Shown here: positions 53,246-62,656 of the stretch, in pieces
Position numbering within the stretch: the first letter of the stretch is position 1
Layout: each line of letters opens with the position of its first letter
From: Solimonas sp.
GTDB taxonomy: Bacteria; Pseudomonadota; Gammaproteobacteria; Nevskiales; Nevskiaceae
Assembly: GCA_030149365.1 (NCBI GenBank)
Contig: JASBRP010000018.1
Coordinates: forward strand, 19,350-83,349
Length of the DNA: 64,000 nt
Direction: 5' to 3'
Position numbers and translations under genes: made by a program
Notes under the pieces: model-generated
Seen by the model: the letters and a program-made list of their open reading frames with translations, nothing else
Told to the model about the DNA's origin: nothing
Database searches by the model: none

Positions 53246-53569
53246 TCAGACGGTGAAGCTTTCGCCGCAGCCGCACTCGCCCTTGACGTTGGGATTGAGG
53301 AACTTGAAGGCCTCGTTCAGGCCCTGCTTCTGGAAATCCAGGGTCAGGCCGGCGAGCACGGGCAGGTGCTCGGGGTTGATCACGATCTTGGCCCCGTGCT
53401 GCTCGAACACTTCCTCGCCCGGCTTTACTTCGTCTGCATAATCAATGACGTAGGCGTATCCGGAGCAGCCGGACTTGCGTACGCCGAGGCGCAGGCCGAG
53501 GCCCTTGCCGCGGTTGGCCAGCTGGGTTTCGATGCGCCGGGCGGCGCTGGGGGTCAGTTGAATCGTCAT
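53246..53569 (-). CDS. A-type iron-sulfur carrier (IscA/ErpA family)
   Basis: 107 aa. The three ligand cysteines of the family are present: Cys in KSGCSGYAY (about 35) and the pair in GECGCGESF (about 99-101). It accepts or delivers 2Fe-2S or 4Fe-4S clusters. Its ATG overlaps the stop of the fused desulfurase by 4 bp, giving one coupled iron-sulfur operon. IscA and ErpA cannot be told apart with certainty by eye; IscA is favoured by context. Confidence 0.9.
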   Translation of the reverse strand: MTIQLTPSAARRIETQLANRGKGLGLRLGVRKSGCSGYAYVIDYADEVKPGEEVFEQHGAKIVINPEHLPVLAGLTLDFQKQGLNEAFKFLNPNVKGECGCGESFTV

Positions 53570-55104
53570 GCCAAGCTCATCTGTCGTTCCAGGGCCAGGA
53601 CGGCGTCCTCACCCAATAAGGCACATTGGGCCTTGTCGTCGCTGATTTCAAGCGCAGCCCTCAGATCAGCCGCCGTCAGGCGGAGTTCCCCGGCCCGGCG
53701 GCCTTCCAGCCAGGCGGCCAGCCACTCGCCTACGGCCAGGGTGACCGGGCAGCCATAAGCCTGCCAGGCGGCCCGGACGATGCGCCCGTCCTGCAGCTCG
53801 GCCTGCAGGCGCAGGCGCAGGGCACCTGCCGGGCTGCCGGCGGCGGCAGTGATGGCGCCTTCCGGCAGCGCTGTAGCGTGGGCGGGGTTGGAGAAGGCGG
53901 CCCAGACCGGGGTGGCGTAGGCGTGGGCATTGATCGGCGGCGTCACTGGGGCGGCCGTGCCGCTGCCGGCAATGCGGCGCAGGGTGGCGACTGCGTCGAT
54001 GACCCGTTGCGCGGCCTGGTCAACCTCGGCCGAGGTGGTGCCGCGGCCCAGGGAGAAGCGCAGGGAGGCGCCTGCCAGTTCGTCATCACGCCCCAGCGCG
54101 CGCAGGACGTAAGACGGCTCGCGCGTGGCCGAGGAGCAGGCGGAGCCGCTGGAGACGGCCAGGTCTCCCAGGCTCGCCCGCAGGCTTTCGCCCTCTACGC
54201 CTTCGAAGGAAAGGTTGAGGATGCCGGGGGCGCGGGATTGCGGGTGGCCGTTGAGGTACAGGCCTGGCAGGGCGGTCTGCAGCCGCTGCTGCAGGCGATC
54301 GCGCAGGGCGGACAGGCGCGCGCCCTCCCCCGCCAGCTGCTCGGCGGCGATGCGGCAGGCCTCGCCGAAACCGGCGATCTGGTGGGTGGGCAGCGTGCCG
54401 GAGCGCATGCCCTGCTCGTGGCCGCCGCCGTGCAGTTGGGGGCTCAGGCGCGCGCGCGGGCGCTTGCGCACGAACAGCGCGCCGACGCCCTGGGGGCCGT
54501 AGAGCTTGTGTGCGGACAGCGACAGCAGGTCGATGGGGGTGCACGACAGGTCGATCGGCAGCTTGCCGGCGGCCTGCACGGCGTCGACGTGGAACAGGAT
54601 GCCGCGCTCGCGCAGCAGGGGCGCCAGGGCTTCCACCGGGTTGATGACGCCGGTTTCGTTGTTGACCCACATCAGCGAGACCAGGGCGGTGTCCGGCGCC
54701 AGTGCCGCCAGCACCTGCTCCACGCTGATCAGGCCCTGCGCGTCGGGCTTGAGCCAAGTGACCCGCAGGCCCTGGCTCTCGAGCTGACGCACGCTGTCGA
54801 CCACCGACTTGTGCTCGGTGCGGGCGGTGACCAGGTGCGCGCCGCGCAGGCCACGGAACTCCAGGGCGCCCTTGATGGCGAGGTTGTTGGCCTCGGTGGC
54901 GCCGGAGGTCCAGACGATCTCCTCGGGCTGCGCTCCCAGCAGGGTGGCGACCTGATTGCGAGCATGTTCGACGGCGGCGCGGGCGGCGCGGCCCCAGGCG
55001 TGGTCGGAGGCGGGGTTGCCGACACGGTCCTGCAGCCAGGGCAGCATGGCCTGCAGCGCCGCCGGGTCCAGCGGCGTGGTGGCGGCGTGATCGAGGTAGA
55101 TCAT
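53566..55104 (-). CDS. cysteine desulfurase fused to an IscU/NifU-like domain
   Basis: 512 aa; ordinary desulfurases are about 390-400. Residues 1-385 form a complete class V PLP desulfurase: [10 protein letters not shown], the PLP Lys in [11 protein letters not shown] (about 198) and the mobile catalytic Cys in [17 protein letters not shown] (about 320). Residues about 390-505 align by pattern with Isc[19 protein letters not shown], then GSPAGALRL where IscU has a Cys (GAPACGD), YGCPVTLAV and [13 protein letters not shown]. Two of the three scaffold cysteines are kept and the first is Gly. It could supply sulfur and assemble clusters in one chain, or be a specialised or decayed scaffold. It overlaps both neighbours by 4 bp. 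Confidence 0.9.
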   Translation of the reverse strand: MIYLDHAATTPLDPAALQAMLPWLQDRVGNPASDHAWGRAARAAVEHARNQVATLLGAQPEEIVWTSGATEANNLAIKGALEFRGLRGAHLVTARTEHKSVVDSVRQLESQGLRVTWLKPDAQGLISVEQVLAALAPDTALVSLMWVNNETGVINPVEALAPLLRERGILFHVDAVQAAGKLPIDLSCTPIDLLSLSAHKLYGPQGVGALFVRKRPRARLSPQLHGGGHEQGMRSGTLPTHQIAGFGEACRIAAEQLAGEGARLSALRDRLQQRLQTALPGLYLNGHPQSRAPGILNLSFEGVEGESLRASLGDLAVSSGSACSSATREPSYVLRALGRDDELAGASLRFSLGRGTTSAEVDQAAQRVIDAVATLRRIAGSGTAAPVTPPINAHAYATPVWAAFSNPAHATALPEGAITAAAGSPAGALRLRLQAELQDGRIVRAAWQAYGCPVTLAVGEWLAAWLEGRRAGELRLTAADLRAALEISDDKAQCALLGEDAVLALERQMSLA

Positions 55105-56222
55105 GCCGGGACGAAGCCGCGCAGGGCGGCGAGGAACTGCTCGATCTCCGCGGGCTTGTTGTCCTGGCCGAGGCTGACGCGGATGGCGCCCTTGGCGGTG
55201 TCGCGGTCCAGGCCCATGCCGATCAGCACGTGGCTGGGCTCACCCAGGCCGCTGGCGCAGGCGGAGCCGCTGGAAACGGCGAAGCCCTTGCGGTCCAGCT
55301 GCATCAGCAGGGCCTCGCCGTCATACCCGGCGAGCGCGAACTGCACGGTATTGGGCAGGCGCTCGGCTGTTTCGCCAAAGATGCGGATGCCGGGTATCTC
55401 CCGCAGGCCCCGCTCGAGTTGCCGGCGCAGCGTCAGGGTGTGTTCGGCGCGGGCCTGCAGTTCCTGTAGGGCCAGTTCGGCGGCGACGCCGAAGCCGACG
55501 ATGCTGGCGACGTTCTCGGTGCCACCGCGCAGGCCGCGCTCCTGGGCGCCGCCGTGATGCAGGGGCGTGAGCTCGACATGGCTCTTCACCGCCAGGGCGC
55601 CGATGCCCTTGGGGCCGTAGATCTTGTGGCTGGACAGGCTCATGAGGTCGGCCTGCAGCGCGTCGAAGTCCACCGGGATCTTGCCAGCGGCCTGCACGGC
55701 GTCCACGTGCAGCCAGGCGCCAGCGGCATGGACCAGGGCGGCGGCGCGACCGATGTCCTGGATCACGCCGGTTTCGTTGTTGGCGCGCATCAGGGCGACC
55801 AGGCGCAGGGGACCGGCGGCGAGCTGCCGCTCGAACACGGGCCAGTCGATCAGACCGTCGGCGTCCACCGCCACCGGCTCGACCTGCCAGCCGCGCTCCT
55901 TCAGCGACTCGGCGGCTTCCATCACCGCCGGGTGCTCGGTGACGCCATAAAGCAGACGCGTGGGCACAGCGCGGTCGGTGGTGCCCTTGAGCGCGAGGTT
56001 GTTGGACTCGGTGCCGCCGGAGGTCCAGAGGATCTCGCCGGGCTGGGCGTTGATCAGCTGCGCCACCTGGGCCCGCGCCTGCTCGACGGCGTCGCGCGCC
56101 GCGCGGCCGTAGCGGTGCAGCGAGGAGGCGTTGCCATAGGGCCCCGACAGGTAGGGCAGCATGGCCTCCAGCACGCGTGGGTCGACGCGGGTGGTGGCGT
56201 TGTGGTCGAGGTAGGTGGGCAT
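55101..56222 (-). CDS. iscS: cysteine desulfurase (IscS/NifS family)
   Basis: 373 aa. It converts L-cysteine to alanine and a protein persulfide. It has [49 protein letters not shown], the PLP Lys in LSSHKIYGPKG (about 198), and the catalytic Cys in SSGSACASGLGEPSHVL (about 320). The stop overlaps the start of the second, fused desulfurase by 4 bp. The two paralogues align over their whole common length. The preceding gene is cysE, which makes the cysteine precursor. Confidence 0.94.
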   Translation of the reverse strand: MPTYLDHNATTRVDPRVLEAMLPYLSGPYGNASSLHRYGRAARDAVEQARAQVAQLINAQPGEILWTSGGTESNNLALKGTTDRAVPTRLLYGVTEHPAVMEAAESLKERGWQVEPVAVDADGLIDWPVFERQLAAGPLRLVALMRANNETGVIQDIGRAAALVHAAGAWLHVDAVQAAGKIPVDFDALQADLMSLSSHKIYGPKGIGALAVKSHVELTPLHHGGAQERGLRGGTENVASIVGFGVAAELALQELQARAEHTLTLRRQLERGLREIPGIRIFGETAERLPNTVQFALAGYDGEALLMQLDRKGFAVSSGSACASGLGEPSHVLIGMGLDRDTAKGAIRVSLGQDNKPAEIEQFLAALRGFVPA

Positions 56223-56328
56223 GGGAACGGAGCAGCCGCCAATCAGTAGCCTTGGCTAGCCTGGGTGACGCCACCCATGGCGAGACATCGCGTCCATTAC
56301 TCGGCCCCTGCCGCGTTCGGCTTATCTC

Positions 56329-56412
56329 GGAGTGACATTTAGTCACTCCTCGACGGGGCCGAACGCTCCCTGGCCGGGCGCTCGTCATGGCGAGAGTCCA
56401 CTGGACTCTCGC
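56329..56412. repeat. palindromes at the 3' end of cysE
   Basis: GGAGTGAC-ATTTA-GTCACTCC (56329-56349) spans the cysE stop codon. A 23-bp perfect palindrome, GCGAGAGTCCA-C-TGGACTCTCGC (56390-56412), lies within the last codons of cysE. Both look like repeat-derived DNA that has become part of the gene's end; the first may also act as a terminator stem. Confidence 0.65.
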
Positions 56413-57172
56413 TTTTCATGACGAGCCCATCTCCGCAGAACTCCGGCAGATCGAGCTTGGACAGCTCGGTTTCCGGCATGCGTGCGTCCATCTGGTGCAA
56501 TACCTTGCACAACTGCACGACGCGCTCGTCCAGTTCCTGGATATGGCCCAGCATGCGCGAGATGGCGCCGGCCACAGGGTCCGGCATGTCGCGGGACAGG
56601 CCATAGGCGTCGAAGCCCAGGGTCTGGGCGATGGCCTTGACCTGGTCGGAGGGCTCGGCCTGTTCCTGCACGATGCGCGCGGGGATGCCCACGGCGGTGG
56701 CGCCGGGCGGCACTTCCTTGACCACGACGGCGTTGGAGCCGATGCGTGCGCCCTCGCCCACCGTGAACGGACCCAGCACCTTGGCGCCGCCACCGACCAC
56801 CACCTTGTTGCCCAGCGTGGGGTGGCGCTTGCCCTGGTTCCAGCTGGTGCCGCCCAGGGTGACGCCTTGGTAGAGAGTGACGTCATCGCCGATCTCGGCG
56901 GTTTCGCCGATCACCACGCCCATGCCATGGTCGATGAACAGGCGGCGGCCGATGCGGGCGCCCGGGTGGATCTCGATGCCGGTCAGCCAGCGCGACCAGT
57001 GGGCGGTCCAGCGGGCCAGCCAGCGCCAGCCGCCGTTCCATAGAGCATGGGCGATGCGGTGCATCCAGACGGCGTGCAGGCCCGGATAGCAGGTGAGCAC
57101 TTCCCAGGTATTGCGCGCGGCAGGGTCGCGCTGGAACACGCTGGCGATGTCTTCACGGATGCGGGCGAACAT
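56339..57172 (-). CDS. cysE: serine O-acetyltransferase
   Basis: 277 aa. It makes O-acetylserine for cysteine synthesis from serine and acetyl-CoA. The left-handed beta helix hexapeptides begin near [31 protein letters not shown] (catalytic His in DHGMG), and [27 protein letters not shown] follows. After the catalytic domain, a tail of about 90 residues ends in a basic, repeat-derived stretch ([19 protein letters not shown]). The N-terminal helical part is short, as in the EpsC/NifP-like type. It lies upstream of iscS, coupling cysteine supply with sulfur mobilisation. Confidence 0.94.
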   Translation of the reverse strand: MFARIREDIASVFQRDPAARNTWEVLTCYPGLHAVWMHRIAHALWNGGWRWLARWTAHWSRWLTGIEIHPGARIGRRLFIDHGMGVVIGETAEIGDDVTLYQGVTLGGTSWNQGKRHPTLGNKVVVGGGAKVLGPFTVGEGARIGSNAVVVKEVPPGATAVGIPARIVQEQAEPSDQVKAIAQTLGFDAYGLSRDMPDPVAGAISRMLGHIQELDERVVQLCKVLHQMDARMPETELSKLDLPEFCGDGLVMKSESPVDSRHDERPARERSAPSRSD

Positions 57173-57218
57173 GACGGTCTCGGGGGTCGCAATGAGGCGC
57201 GGATTCTAGACCGTTCCG

Positions 57219-58013
57219 CTATTCCTCGCCGCCTTCGTCCGTCGGCGTCAGGGGGATGCGCCGCCCCTTGGGGCGCTCGAAAGAGGTCAGGATGCCGCGC
57301 AGGATGTTGAGTTCATTCTTGTCTGGCATTGCCCGGCCATAGAACTGGCGAAGACGCCGCATCAGGTGCCGAGGGTTGGCCGGATCCAGAAAGCCGGTAG
57401 ACAACAGGATGCGCTGCAGGTGCTCGTAGTAGCGCTCCATGTCGTCGGCGGCGGGCGGCTCGTACCAAGGGTGGCCGTCCTTGCCCGAGACCTTCGCCCC
57501 CCCCGGGAAGGCCACCTTGCGCAGTTCGTAGGCCATGATCTGGACCGCCTGCGACAGGTTCAGCGAGGTGTAGCCGGGGTTGGCGGGGATCAGAGCCCGG
57601 GCATGGCAGCGGTCCAGTTCCTCGTTGGTCAGGCCGGTGCGTTCGCAGCCGAACATCAGGGCGACGGGGGCACTGGCCGATAAGGCCATGGCCCGCTCGG
57701 CGGTGGCCCAGGGGGTCAGCGGCTCGTCGCCCAGGTGCCGGACCCGGGCCGACAGACCCACCACCCAGCCACAGCCGGCCAGGGCCTCGTCCAAGCTGGA
57801 GACCACCCGGGCCCGGTCCAGCACCTCCAGGGCGCCGGCGGCGTTGGCCCGGGCCTGGGGGTGGGGGTAGCGCTCGGGGTTGACCAGCACCAGGTCGGTC
57901 AGGCCCATGGTCAGCATGGCCCGGGCCACCGAGCCGATATTGCCCGGATGCTGAGTAGAGACGAGGACCACGCGGATACTTGCGAGCGAGTTCGCAGCGG
58001 AAGCAGTATTCAT
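57219..58013 (-). CDS. trmJ: tRNA (cytidine/uridine-2'-O-)-methyltransferase TrmJ
   Basis: 264 aa. SPOUT-fold enzyme methylating the ribose at position 32 of tRNAs. The N-terminal VVLVSTQHPGNIGSVARAMLTMGL motif binds the tRNA, and the C-terminal knot has ALMFGCERTGLTNEELDRC and PANPGYTSLNLSQAVQIMAYEL. A C-terminal extension of about 100 residues holds the family helices. In enterobacteria trmJ is directly divergent from suhB; here suhB is about 2.9 kb away, behind two mannose genes. Confidence 0.96.
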   Translation of the reverse strand: MNTASAANSLASIRVVLVSTQHPGNIGSVARAMLTMGLTDLVLVNPERYPHPQARANAAGALEVLDRARVVSSLDEALAGCGWVVGLSARVRHLGDEPLTPWATAERAMALSASAPVALMFGCERTGLTNEELDRCHARALIPANPGYTSLNLSQAVQIMAYELRKVAFPGGAKVSGKDGHPWYEPPAADDMERYYEHLQRILLSTGFLDPANPRHLMRRLRQFYGRAMPDKNELNILRGILTSFERPKGRRIPLTPTDEGGEE

Positions 58014-58089
58014 GCGTGGTATTCTATGAAAAACCTAGCGCCGCATCTCGCGTAGCTCCGCCACAGGCCTGAATCCAGAGCGCCAGTCC

Positions 58090-59439
58090 GTGACCCTGCC
58101 ATGCTTCAAGGCCTACGACATCCGTGGGCGCGTCCCCGATGAACTCAATCCCGATATCGCCTACCGATTGGGCTTGGCCTATGCCGAGCAGTTCAACCCA
58201 CGGCGCATCGCCCTAGGCCGCGACATCCGCCATTCCAGCCTGGAACTGCTTGAGGCCTTGGCACATGGCCTGATCGCACGCGGGGTAGAGGTGGTGGACC
58301 TTGGCCTCTGCGGCACCGAAGAGGTCTACTGGGCGGCGCAGCAGCCCAGCATGGATGGCGGCATTCAGGTGACGGCCAGCCACAACCCAATGGACTACAA
58401 CGGCATGAAGCTGGTGCGCGGCGGCGCCCTGCCGGTGTCGGGCGACTCTGGATTGCGTGAATTAGAGGCTCGTGTCTCGGCCTGCCATGACCGAATCCCA
58501 GGGGGGCGGCCGGCCTTGCGCGCGATGAATCTGCGCGACAGCTACGTCCGTCATCTGCTGGGTTATGTACAGCCGCAAAACCTCCAACCGCTGAAGATCG
58601 TAGTCAATGCCGGCAATGGCGTGGCCGGGCTGATGGTTGACGCGCTGGAGCCGCATTTGCCCTTCCGGCTGATCAAGCTGCAGCATGAGCCGGACGGCAA
58701 CTTCCCCAATGGCATTCCCAATCCCCTGCTACCGGAAAACCGGGTGGCGACGGCCGAAGCCGTGCGCGTCCATGGTGCCGATCTGGGCGTGGCCTGGGAC
58801 GGCGATTTTGACCGCTGCTTCCTGTTCGACGAGCGCGGTGACTTTGTCGAGGGTTACTACATTGTCGGACTGCTGGCCGAGGCTTTACTGCGACAGGAAC
58901 CCGGCGCCAAGATCATCCACGACCCGCGTCTGACTTGGAACACGGTGGACATTGTGCAGGCCGCCGGCGGCGTGCCAGTGCAGTCCAAGACCGGGCATGC
59001 ATTCATCAAGGAGCGCATGCGCGCCGAGAACGCGGTCTACGGTGGCGAAATGAGCGCGCACCATTACTTCCGCGACTTCGCCTACTGCGACAACGGCAAC
59101 ATCCCCTGGCTGCTAGTCGCAGCGCTGATCAGCAATAGCGGGCGAAGCCTGTCGCAGCTGGTCGGCGACCGCATGCGACTCTACCCTGCCTCGGGCGAGA
59201 TCAACCGCAAGGTCGCCGACGTACGCAAGACTATCGCCCGCGTCGAAAGCTTATATGTAGCATCGGCGCAGGAGGTCGATCGCACCGATGGCATCAGCAT
59301 GGACTTCGGCAGCTGGCGCTTCAACCTGCGCGGCTCCAATACCGAACCATTGCTGCGCCTCAACGTCGAATCGCGCGCCGATACTGCGCTGATGACCGCC
59401 AAGACCCAGGAACTGCTGGCCTTCATCGATGCCGCCTAG
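58090..59439 (+). CDS. cpsG: phosphomannomutase/phosphoglucomutase
   Basis: 449 aa from GTG 58090. It interconverts mannose-6-phosphate and mannose-1-phosphate for GDP-mannose synthesis. Active-site phosphoserine in [11 protein letters not shown] (about 97-107), metal loop DGDFDRCF (about 237-244), sugar loop [11 protein letters not shown] and phosphate loop [12 protein letters not shown] are all intact. It overlaps or abuts the manC gene and forms the start of an exopolysaccharide operon. Named cpsG, manB or algC in different species; which sugar is preferred is not visible. Confidence 0.93.
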   Translation: MTLPCFKAYDIRGRVPDELNPDIAYRLGLAYAEQFNPRRIALGRDIRHSSLELLEALAHGLIARGVEVVDLGLCGTEEVYWAAQQPSMDGGIQVTASHNPMDYNGMKLVRGGALPVSGDSGLRELEARVSACHDRIPGGRPALRAMNLRDSYVRHLLGYVQPQNLQPLKIVVNAGNGVAGLMVDALEPHLPFRLIKLQHEPDGNFPNGIPNPLLPENRVATAEAVRVHGADLGVAWDGDFDRCFLFDERGDFVEGYYIVGLLAEALLRQEPGAKIIHDPRLTWNTVDIVQAAGGVPVQSKTGHAFIKERMRAENAVYGGEMSAHHYFRDFAYCDNGNIPWLLVAALISNSGRSLSQLVGDRMRLYPASGEINRKVADVRKTIARVESLYVASAQEVDRTDGISMDFGSWRFNLRGSNTEPLLRLNVESRADTALMTAKTQELLAFIDAA

Positions 59440-59446
59440 CTCTGCC

Positions 59447-60877
59447 ATGACCTCCGAACCGCACATCCTCCCCATACTCCTGGCCGGCGGCTCCGGCACA
59501 CGCCTGTGGCCGCTGTCCCGCGAGCAGTATCCCAAGCAGTTCCTGTCACTGATTGATGATCGCTCGCTCCTGCAGAACACTGCACTGCGCGCAGCGCAAC
59601 TGCGGCGGGTATTGCCGCCGCTGGTGATCACCGGTGAGGCTCATCGCTTCATTGTCGCCGAGCAGATGCGCCAAGCCGGCATTGAGGGGGGGCGTATCGT
59701 ACTGGAGCCGGAGGGCCGCAATTCCGCCCCCGCCGCAGCCGTGGCGGCGCATTTCGCTCTGCGCGAATATGGCCCAGAGACCCTGGTGTTCCTGATGGCC
59801 GCTGACCATGTAATCGACGACCCCGTGGCCTTCGGCCAGGCCGTGGAGGCCGGCGCGAAACTGGCTGCGAATGGTCGCATCGTGACCTTCGGTATCGTCC
59901 CCGACCGCCCCGAGACCGGCTTCGGTTACATCAGGGCGGGCGCCCCTTTGGGCGACCAAGGCTATGAGGTGGCGCGCTTCGTCGAAAAGCCGGACCTGGC
60001 CACAGCACAGACATTCCTTGCCGAGGGAGGCTATTGCTGGAACAGCGGCATGTTCTTGTTCCGTGCCGGCCTGTTCGTCGAAGAGATGTCCCGCTACGAG
60101 CCGGAGATGGCTCGACTGGCAGGTGAAGCCTTAGAGCAGGCGCACACGGATCTCGACTTCGTGCGCCTGGCCAGGGAGCCGTTCTGCGCCTGCCGCAATG
60201 ATTCCATCGACTACGCTGTGATGGAGAAAACCGCACTGGCCGCCGTCGTGCGGATGGAGGCAGGCTGGGATGACGTAGGAAGTTGGACATTTCTTTCGCG
60301 ACTGCCAGCCTCCGATGAACGCGGCAACCGCGCCCGGGGCGATGTACTGCTGGAAGATGCAGATAACAACTTAGTCATGGCCAGCTCGCGGCTGGTGGCC
60401 GCCGTCGGCATCCGCGACCATATCATCGTGGAGACCGGTGACGCCGTATTGGTCACGACCCACGCGACAGCTCAGAACGTCAAGAAAATCGTGGCACAGC
60501 TTAAGATGCGCAACCGCTACGAGGCGGTCCACCATCCGCGCGTCTACCGTCCTTGGGGCTGGTACGAGACCATTGCTCTCGCCGACCGCTTCCAGGTCAA
60601 GCGCATCCTGGTCAACCCGGGCCAGAAACTGTCGCTGCAGATGCACCACCACCGGGCCGAGCACTGGGTGGTGGTCAAGGGCACAGCCGAAGTAACCTGT
60701 GGCGAGAAGGTCTTCCTCCTATCCGAGGACCAGTCCACCTACATCCCCCTGGGTCACCGGCATCGATTGGCCAACCCCGGCGCCATCCCGCTGGAGTTGA
60801 TCGAGGTCCAGTCCGGCGCCTACCTGGGGGAAGACGACATCGTGCGCTTCGAGGATGTCTATGGGCGCCAGGGGTAA
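59447..60877 (+). CDS. cpsB: mannose-1-phosphate guanylyltransferase / mannose-6-phosphate isomerase
   Basis: 476 aa from ATG 59447; an ATG at 59429, overlapping the previous gene, is the alternative. The N-terminal nucleotidyltransferase domain has ILLAGGSGTRLWPLSREQYPKQFL (about 7-30) and FVEKPDLATAQTFL. The C-terminal cupin-type isomerase domain (about 350-476) has RPWGWYETI and QMHHHRAEHWVVVKGTAEV. It makes GDP-mannose from mannose-1-phosphate and probably supplies mannose-6-phosphate as well. Also called manC or algA. Neighbours confirm GDP-sugar production. Confidence 0.95.
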   Translation: MTSEPHILPILLAGGSGTRLWPLSREQYPKQFLSLIDDRSLLQNTALRAAQLRRVLPPLVITGEAHRFIVAEQMRQAGIEGGRIVLEPEGRNSAPAAAVAAHFALREYGPETLVFLMAADHVIDDPVAFGQAVEAGAKLAANGRIVTFGIVPDRPETGFGYIRAGAPLGDQGYEVARFVEKPDLATAQTFLAEGGYCWNSGMFLFRAGLFVEEMSRYEPEMARLAGEALEQAHTDLDFVRLAREPFCACRNDSIDYAVMEKTALAAVVRMEAGWDDVGSWTFLSRLPASDERGNRARGDVLLEDADNNLVMASSRLVAAVGIRDHIIVETGDAVLVTTHATAQNVKKIVAQLKMRNRYEAVHHPRVYRPWGWYETIALADRFQVKRILVNPGQKLSLQMHHHRAEHWVVVKGTAEVTCGEKVFLLSEDQSTYIPLGHRHRLANPGAIPLELIEVQSGAYLGEDDIVRFEDVYGRQG

Positions 60878-60944
60878 ATGGCCCTAGGGCCTTGCGGTGC
60901 CCTGTGAGATAATGCCCGCCAGCCTTCGAGCCCGAGTCCCAAGC

Positions 60945-61718
60945 ATGCATCCGCTGGTAAACATCGCTGTGTCCGCCGCCCGCGCGGGCGGCAACTTCAT
61001 CATGCGCCACTACGAGCGCACGGATCAGCTGCAAGTGGAGCGCAAGAGCCACAACGATTTCGTTACCCAGGTCGACCGCGGAGCAGAGCGCGAGATTATC
61101 CACCTGATCCACAAGGCTTATCCGCAGCACGCGATCCTGGCCGAAGAGAGCGGGGAGCAAGGCGACAACGAAGTCACATGGATCATCGACCCTCTCGATG
61201 GCACCACCAACTTCCTGCATCGCATCCCGCACTTCGCAGTGTCCATCGGCATCCAGGTGCGCGGCCGCCTGGAGCATGGCGTGATCTACGCCCCTTGCAC
61301 TCAGGATCTTTATGTCGCCTCGCGCGGCAGTGGCGCTCTGCTTAACAACCGACGCATCCGTGTCAGTACCTGCAAGGATCTCGACTTGGCACTGGTAGGC
61401 ACCGGCGTGCCCCTGCGCGAGGAGAACCTCGACCGCTACCTGCCGATGCTGCGCCGCGTAGCGGCGCAGACCTCAGGCGTACGCCGTGCCGGCGCGGCTG
61501 CGCTGGATTTGGCCTATGTCGCCGCCGGTCGATTGGACGCCTTCTGGGAGTTGGGCCTCAAGCCCTGGGACATCGCTGCAGGCATTGTCATGGTGCAGGA
61601 GGCAGGCGGCCTGGTTCGCGAACTCGACGGCGATGCCGACAACCCGTTAAGGTCGGGCAATATCTTGGCGGCAGGCGCCAAGATCGCCGAGAGCATCGAC
61701 GGTCTGCTGAAGGGCTGA
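60945..61718 (+). CDS. suhB: inositol-1-monophosphatase family protein SuhB
   Basis: 257 aa from ATG 60945. It is a lithium-sensitive phosphatase that also acts in rRNA transcription antitermination with NusA in E. coli. Metal-binding motifs: AEESGEQGD (about 65-73), IIDPLDGTTNFLHRIPHFAVSIG (about 81-103) and ELGLKPWDIAAGIVMVQEAGG. It sits inside an exopolysaccharide operon, 67 bp after cpsB and 7 bp before the phosphatase gene. Being embedded here is unusual for a housekeeping gene. Confidence 0.94.
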   Translation: MHPLVNIAVSAARAGGNFIMRHYERTDQLQVERKSHNDFVTQVDRGAEREIIHLIHKAYPQHAILAEESGEQGDNEVTWIIDPLDGTTNFLHRIPHFAVSIGIQVRGRLEHGVIYAPCTQDLYVASRGSGALLNNRRIRVSTCKDLDLALVGTGVPLREENLDRYLPMLRRVAAQTSGVRRAGAAALDLAYVAAGRLDAFWELGLKPWDIAAGIVMVQEAGGLVRELDGDADNPLRSGNILAAGAKIAESIDGLLKG

Positions 61719-61725
61719 GAGGACA

Positions 61726-62157
61726 ATGTTTGACAAGATTGTCGTCATTTGCACTGGCAACATCTGTCGCAGCCCGATCGGCGAGGCGCTGCTGCGCCAG
61801 CAACTGGGCGGAAAGCGTACAGTGATCTCGGCGGGTATCGGCGCCCTCAGCGGTCATGGCGCTGACCCAATGGCCTGCGAACTCATGGCGGAGCGCGGCA
61901 TCGACATCAGCGCGCATCGGGCACAGCAGGCGACGCAGCCGCTGTTGTCGTCCATGGACCTGATCCTGACAATGGACCAGACGCACAACGACTGGATCAA
62001 TCGCAACTACCCGCAGCTGCGTGGCCGCGTTCACAAACTACTGAAATGGCGCCAAAACCGTGACGTGGAAGATCCCTACCGTCTGCCGCGCAGTGCCTTC
62101 GAGAAGGCCTGCGCCGACATCGAGGCCGGTGTCGGCGACTGGTTGCACAAGCTCTAG
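61726..62157 (+). CDS. low-molecular-weight protein-tyrosine phosphatase (Wzb type)
   Basis: 143 aa. The P-loop VVICTGNICRSPIGEALL (about 6-23) contains the nucleophile Cys and the CX5R, and the general acid loop reads EDPYRLPRS (about 115-123). Such phosphatases dephosphorylate a Wzc-type tyrosine kinase in capsule and colanic acid systems. A Wzc-type kinase lies convergently 0.5 kb downstream, so pairing is likely. Seven bases after suhB. Confidence 0.94.
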   Translation: MFDKIVVICTGNICRSPIGEALLRQQLGGKRTVISAGIGALSGHGADPMACELMAERGIDISAHRAQQATQPLLSSMDLILTMDQTHNDWINRNYPQLRGRVHKLLKWRQNRDVEDPYRLPRSAFEKACADIEAGVGDWLHKL

Positions 62158-62212
62158 CCCTCTTCCGGCCTCGCTCGTTGCTCATCTTCCCGACGAGCTG
62201 TTCCGCACCGTC

Positions 62213-62644
62213 GTGAAATCCACCCCGCTGGTCTCGATTGACCTGATCGTCCTCAATTCGCGAAACGAAGTGCTGCTTGGCCTGCGCACCAACGCGCCGG
62301 CACGGGACAGTTGGTTCGTGCCCGGCGGGCGCATCTACAAAAATGAAAGCATCGCCGCCGCCTTCGGTCGCCTCTGCCTAGAGGAACTCGGCCTGGATTC
62401 CAGGGCAGACTGCGCCGAGCCCTTGGGCCTGTTCGAACACTTATACCCCGACAGCCACTTCGACGATCGGATTTCCACGCATTACGTGGTAGCTGCCTTC
62501 CTGCTTCGTCTCGATCCGGACACCGCCGGACTGCCGGACTCGCAGCATCTTCATTGGCGCTGGTGGAGTCTCGACGCCGCGCAAGCCGACAAGGCTGTGC
62601 ATCCCTATACACAGGACTATCTAGCGCGACTTCCCCGACGCTAA
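62213..62644 (+). CDS. GDP-mannose mannosyl hydrolase-like Nudix protein
   Basis: 143 aa from GTG 62213. The frame continues upstream with family-like residues (LPDELFRTVVKSTPLVSID), so a CTG at 62198 or the overlapping ATG at 62060 cannot be excluded. The Nudix box GGRIYKNESIAAAFGRLCLEELGL lacks the Glu after the Arg (RL rather than RE), as in GDP-mannose hydrolase WcaH/Gmm. That group hydrolyses GDP-mannose to GDP and mannose. It lies after a phosphatase gene in the GDP-mannose operon. Confidence 0.82.
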   Translation: MKSTPLVSIDLIVLNSRNEVLLGLRTNAPARDSWFVPGGRIYKNESIAAAFGRLCLEELGLDSRADCAEPLGLFEHLYPDSHFDDRISTHYVVAAFLLRLDPDTAGLPDSQHLHWRWWSLDAAQADKAVHPYTQDYLARLPRR

Positions 62645-62656
62645 CCACAGCCAAGC

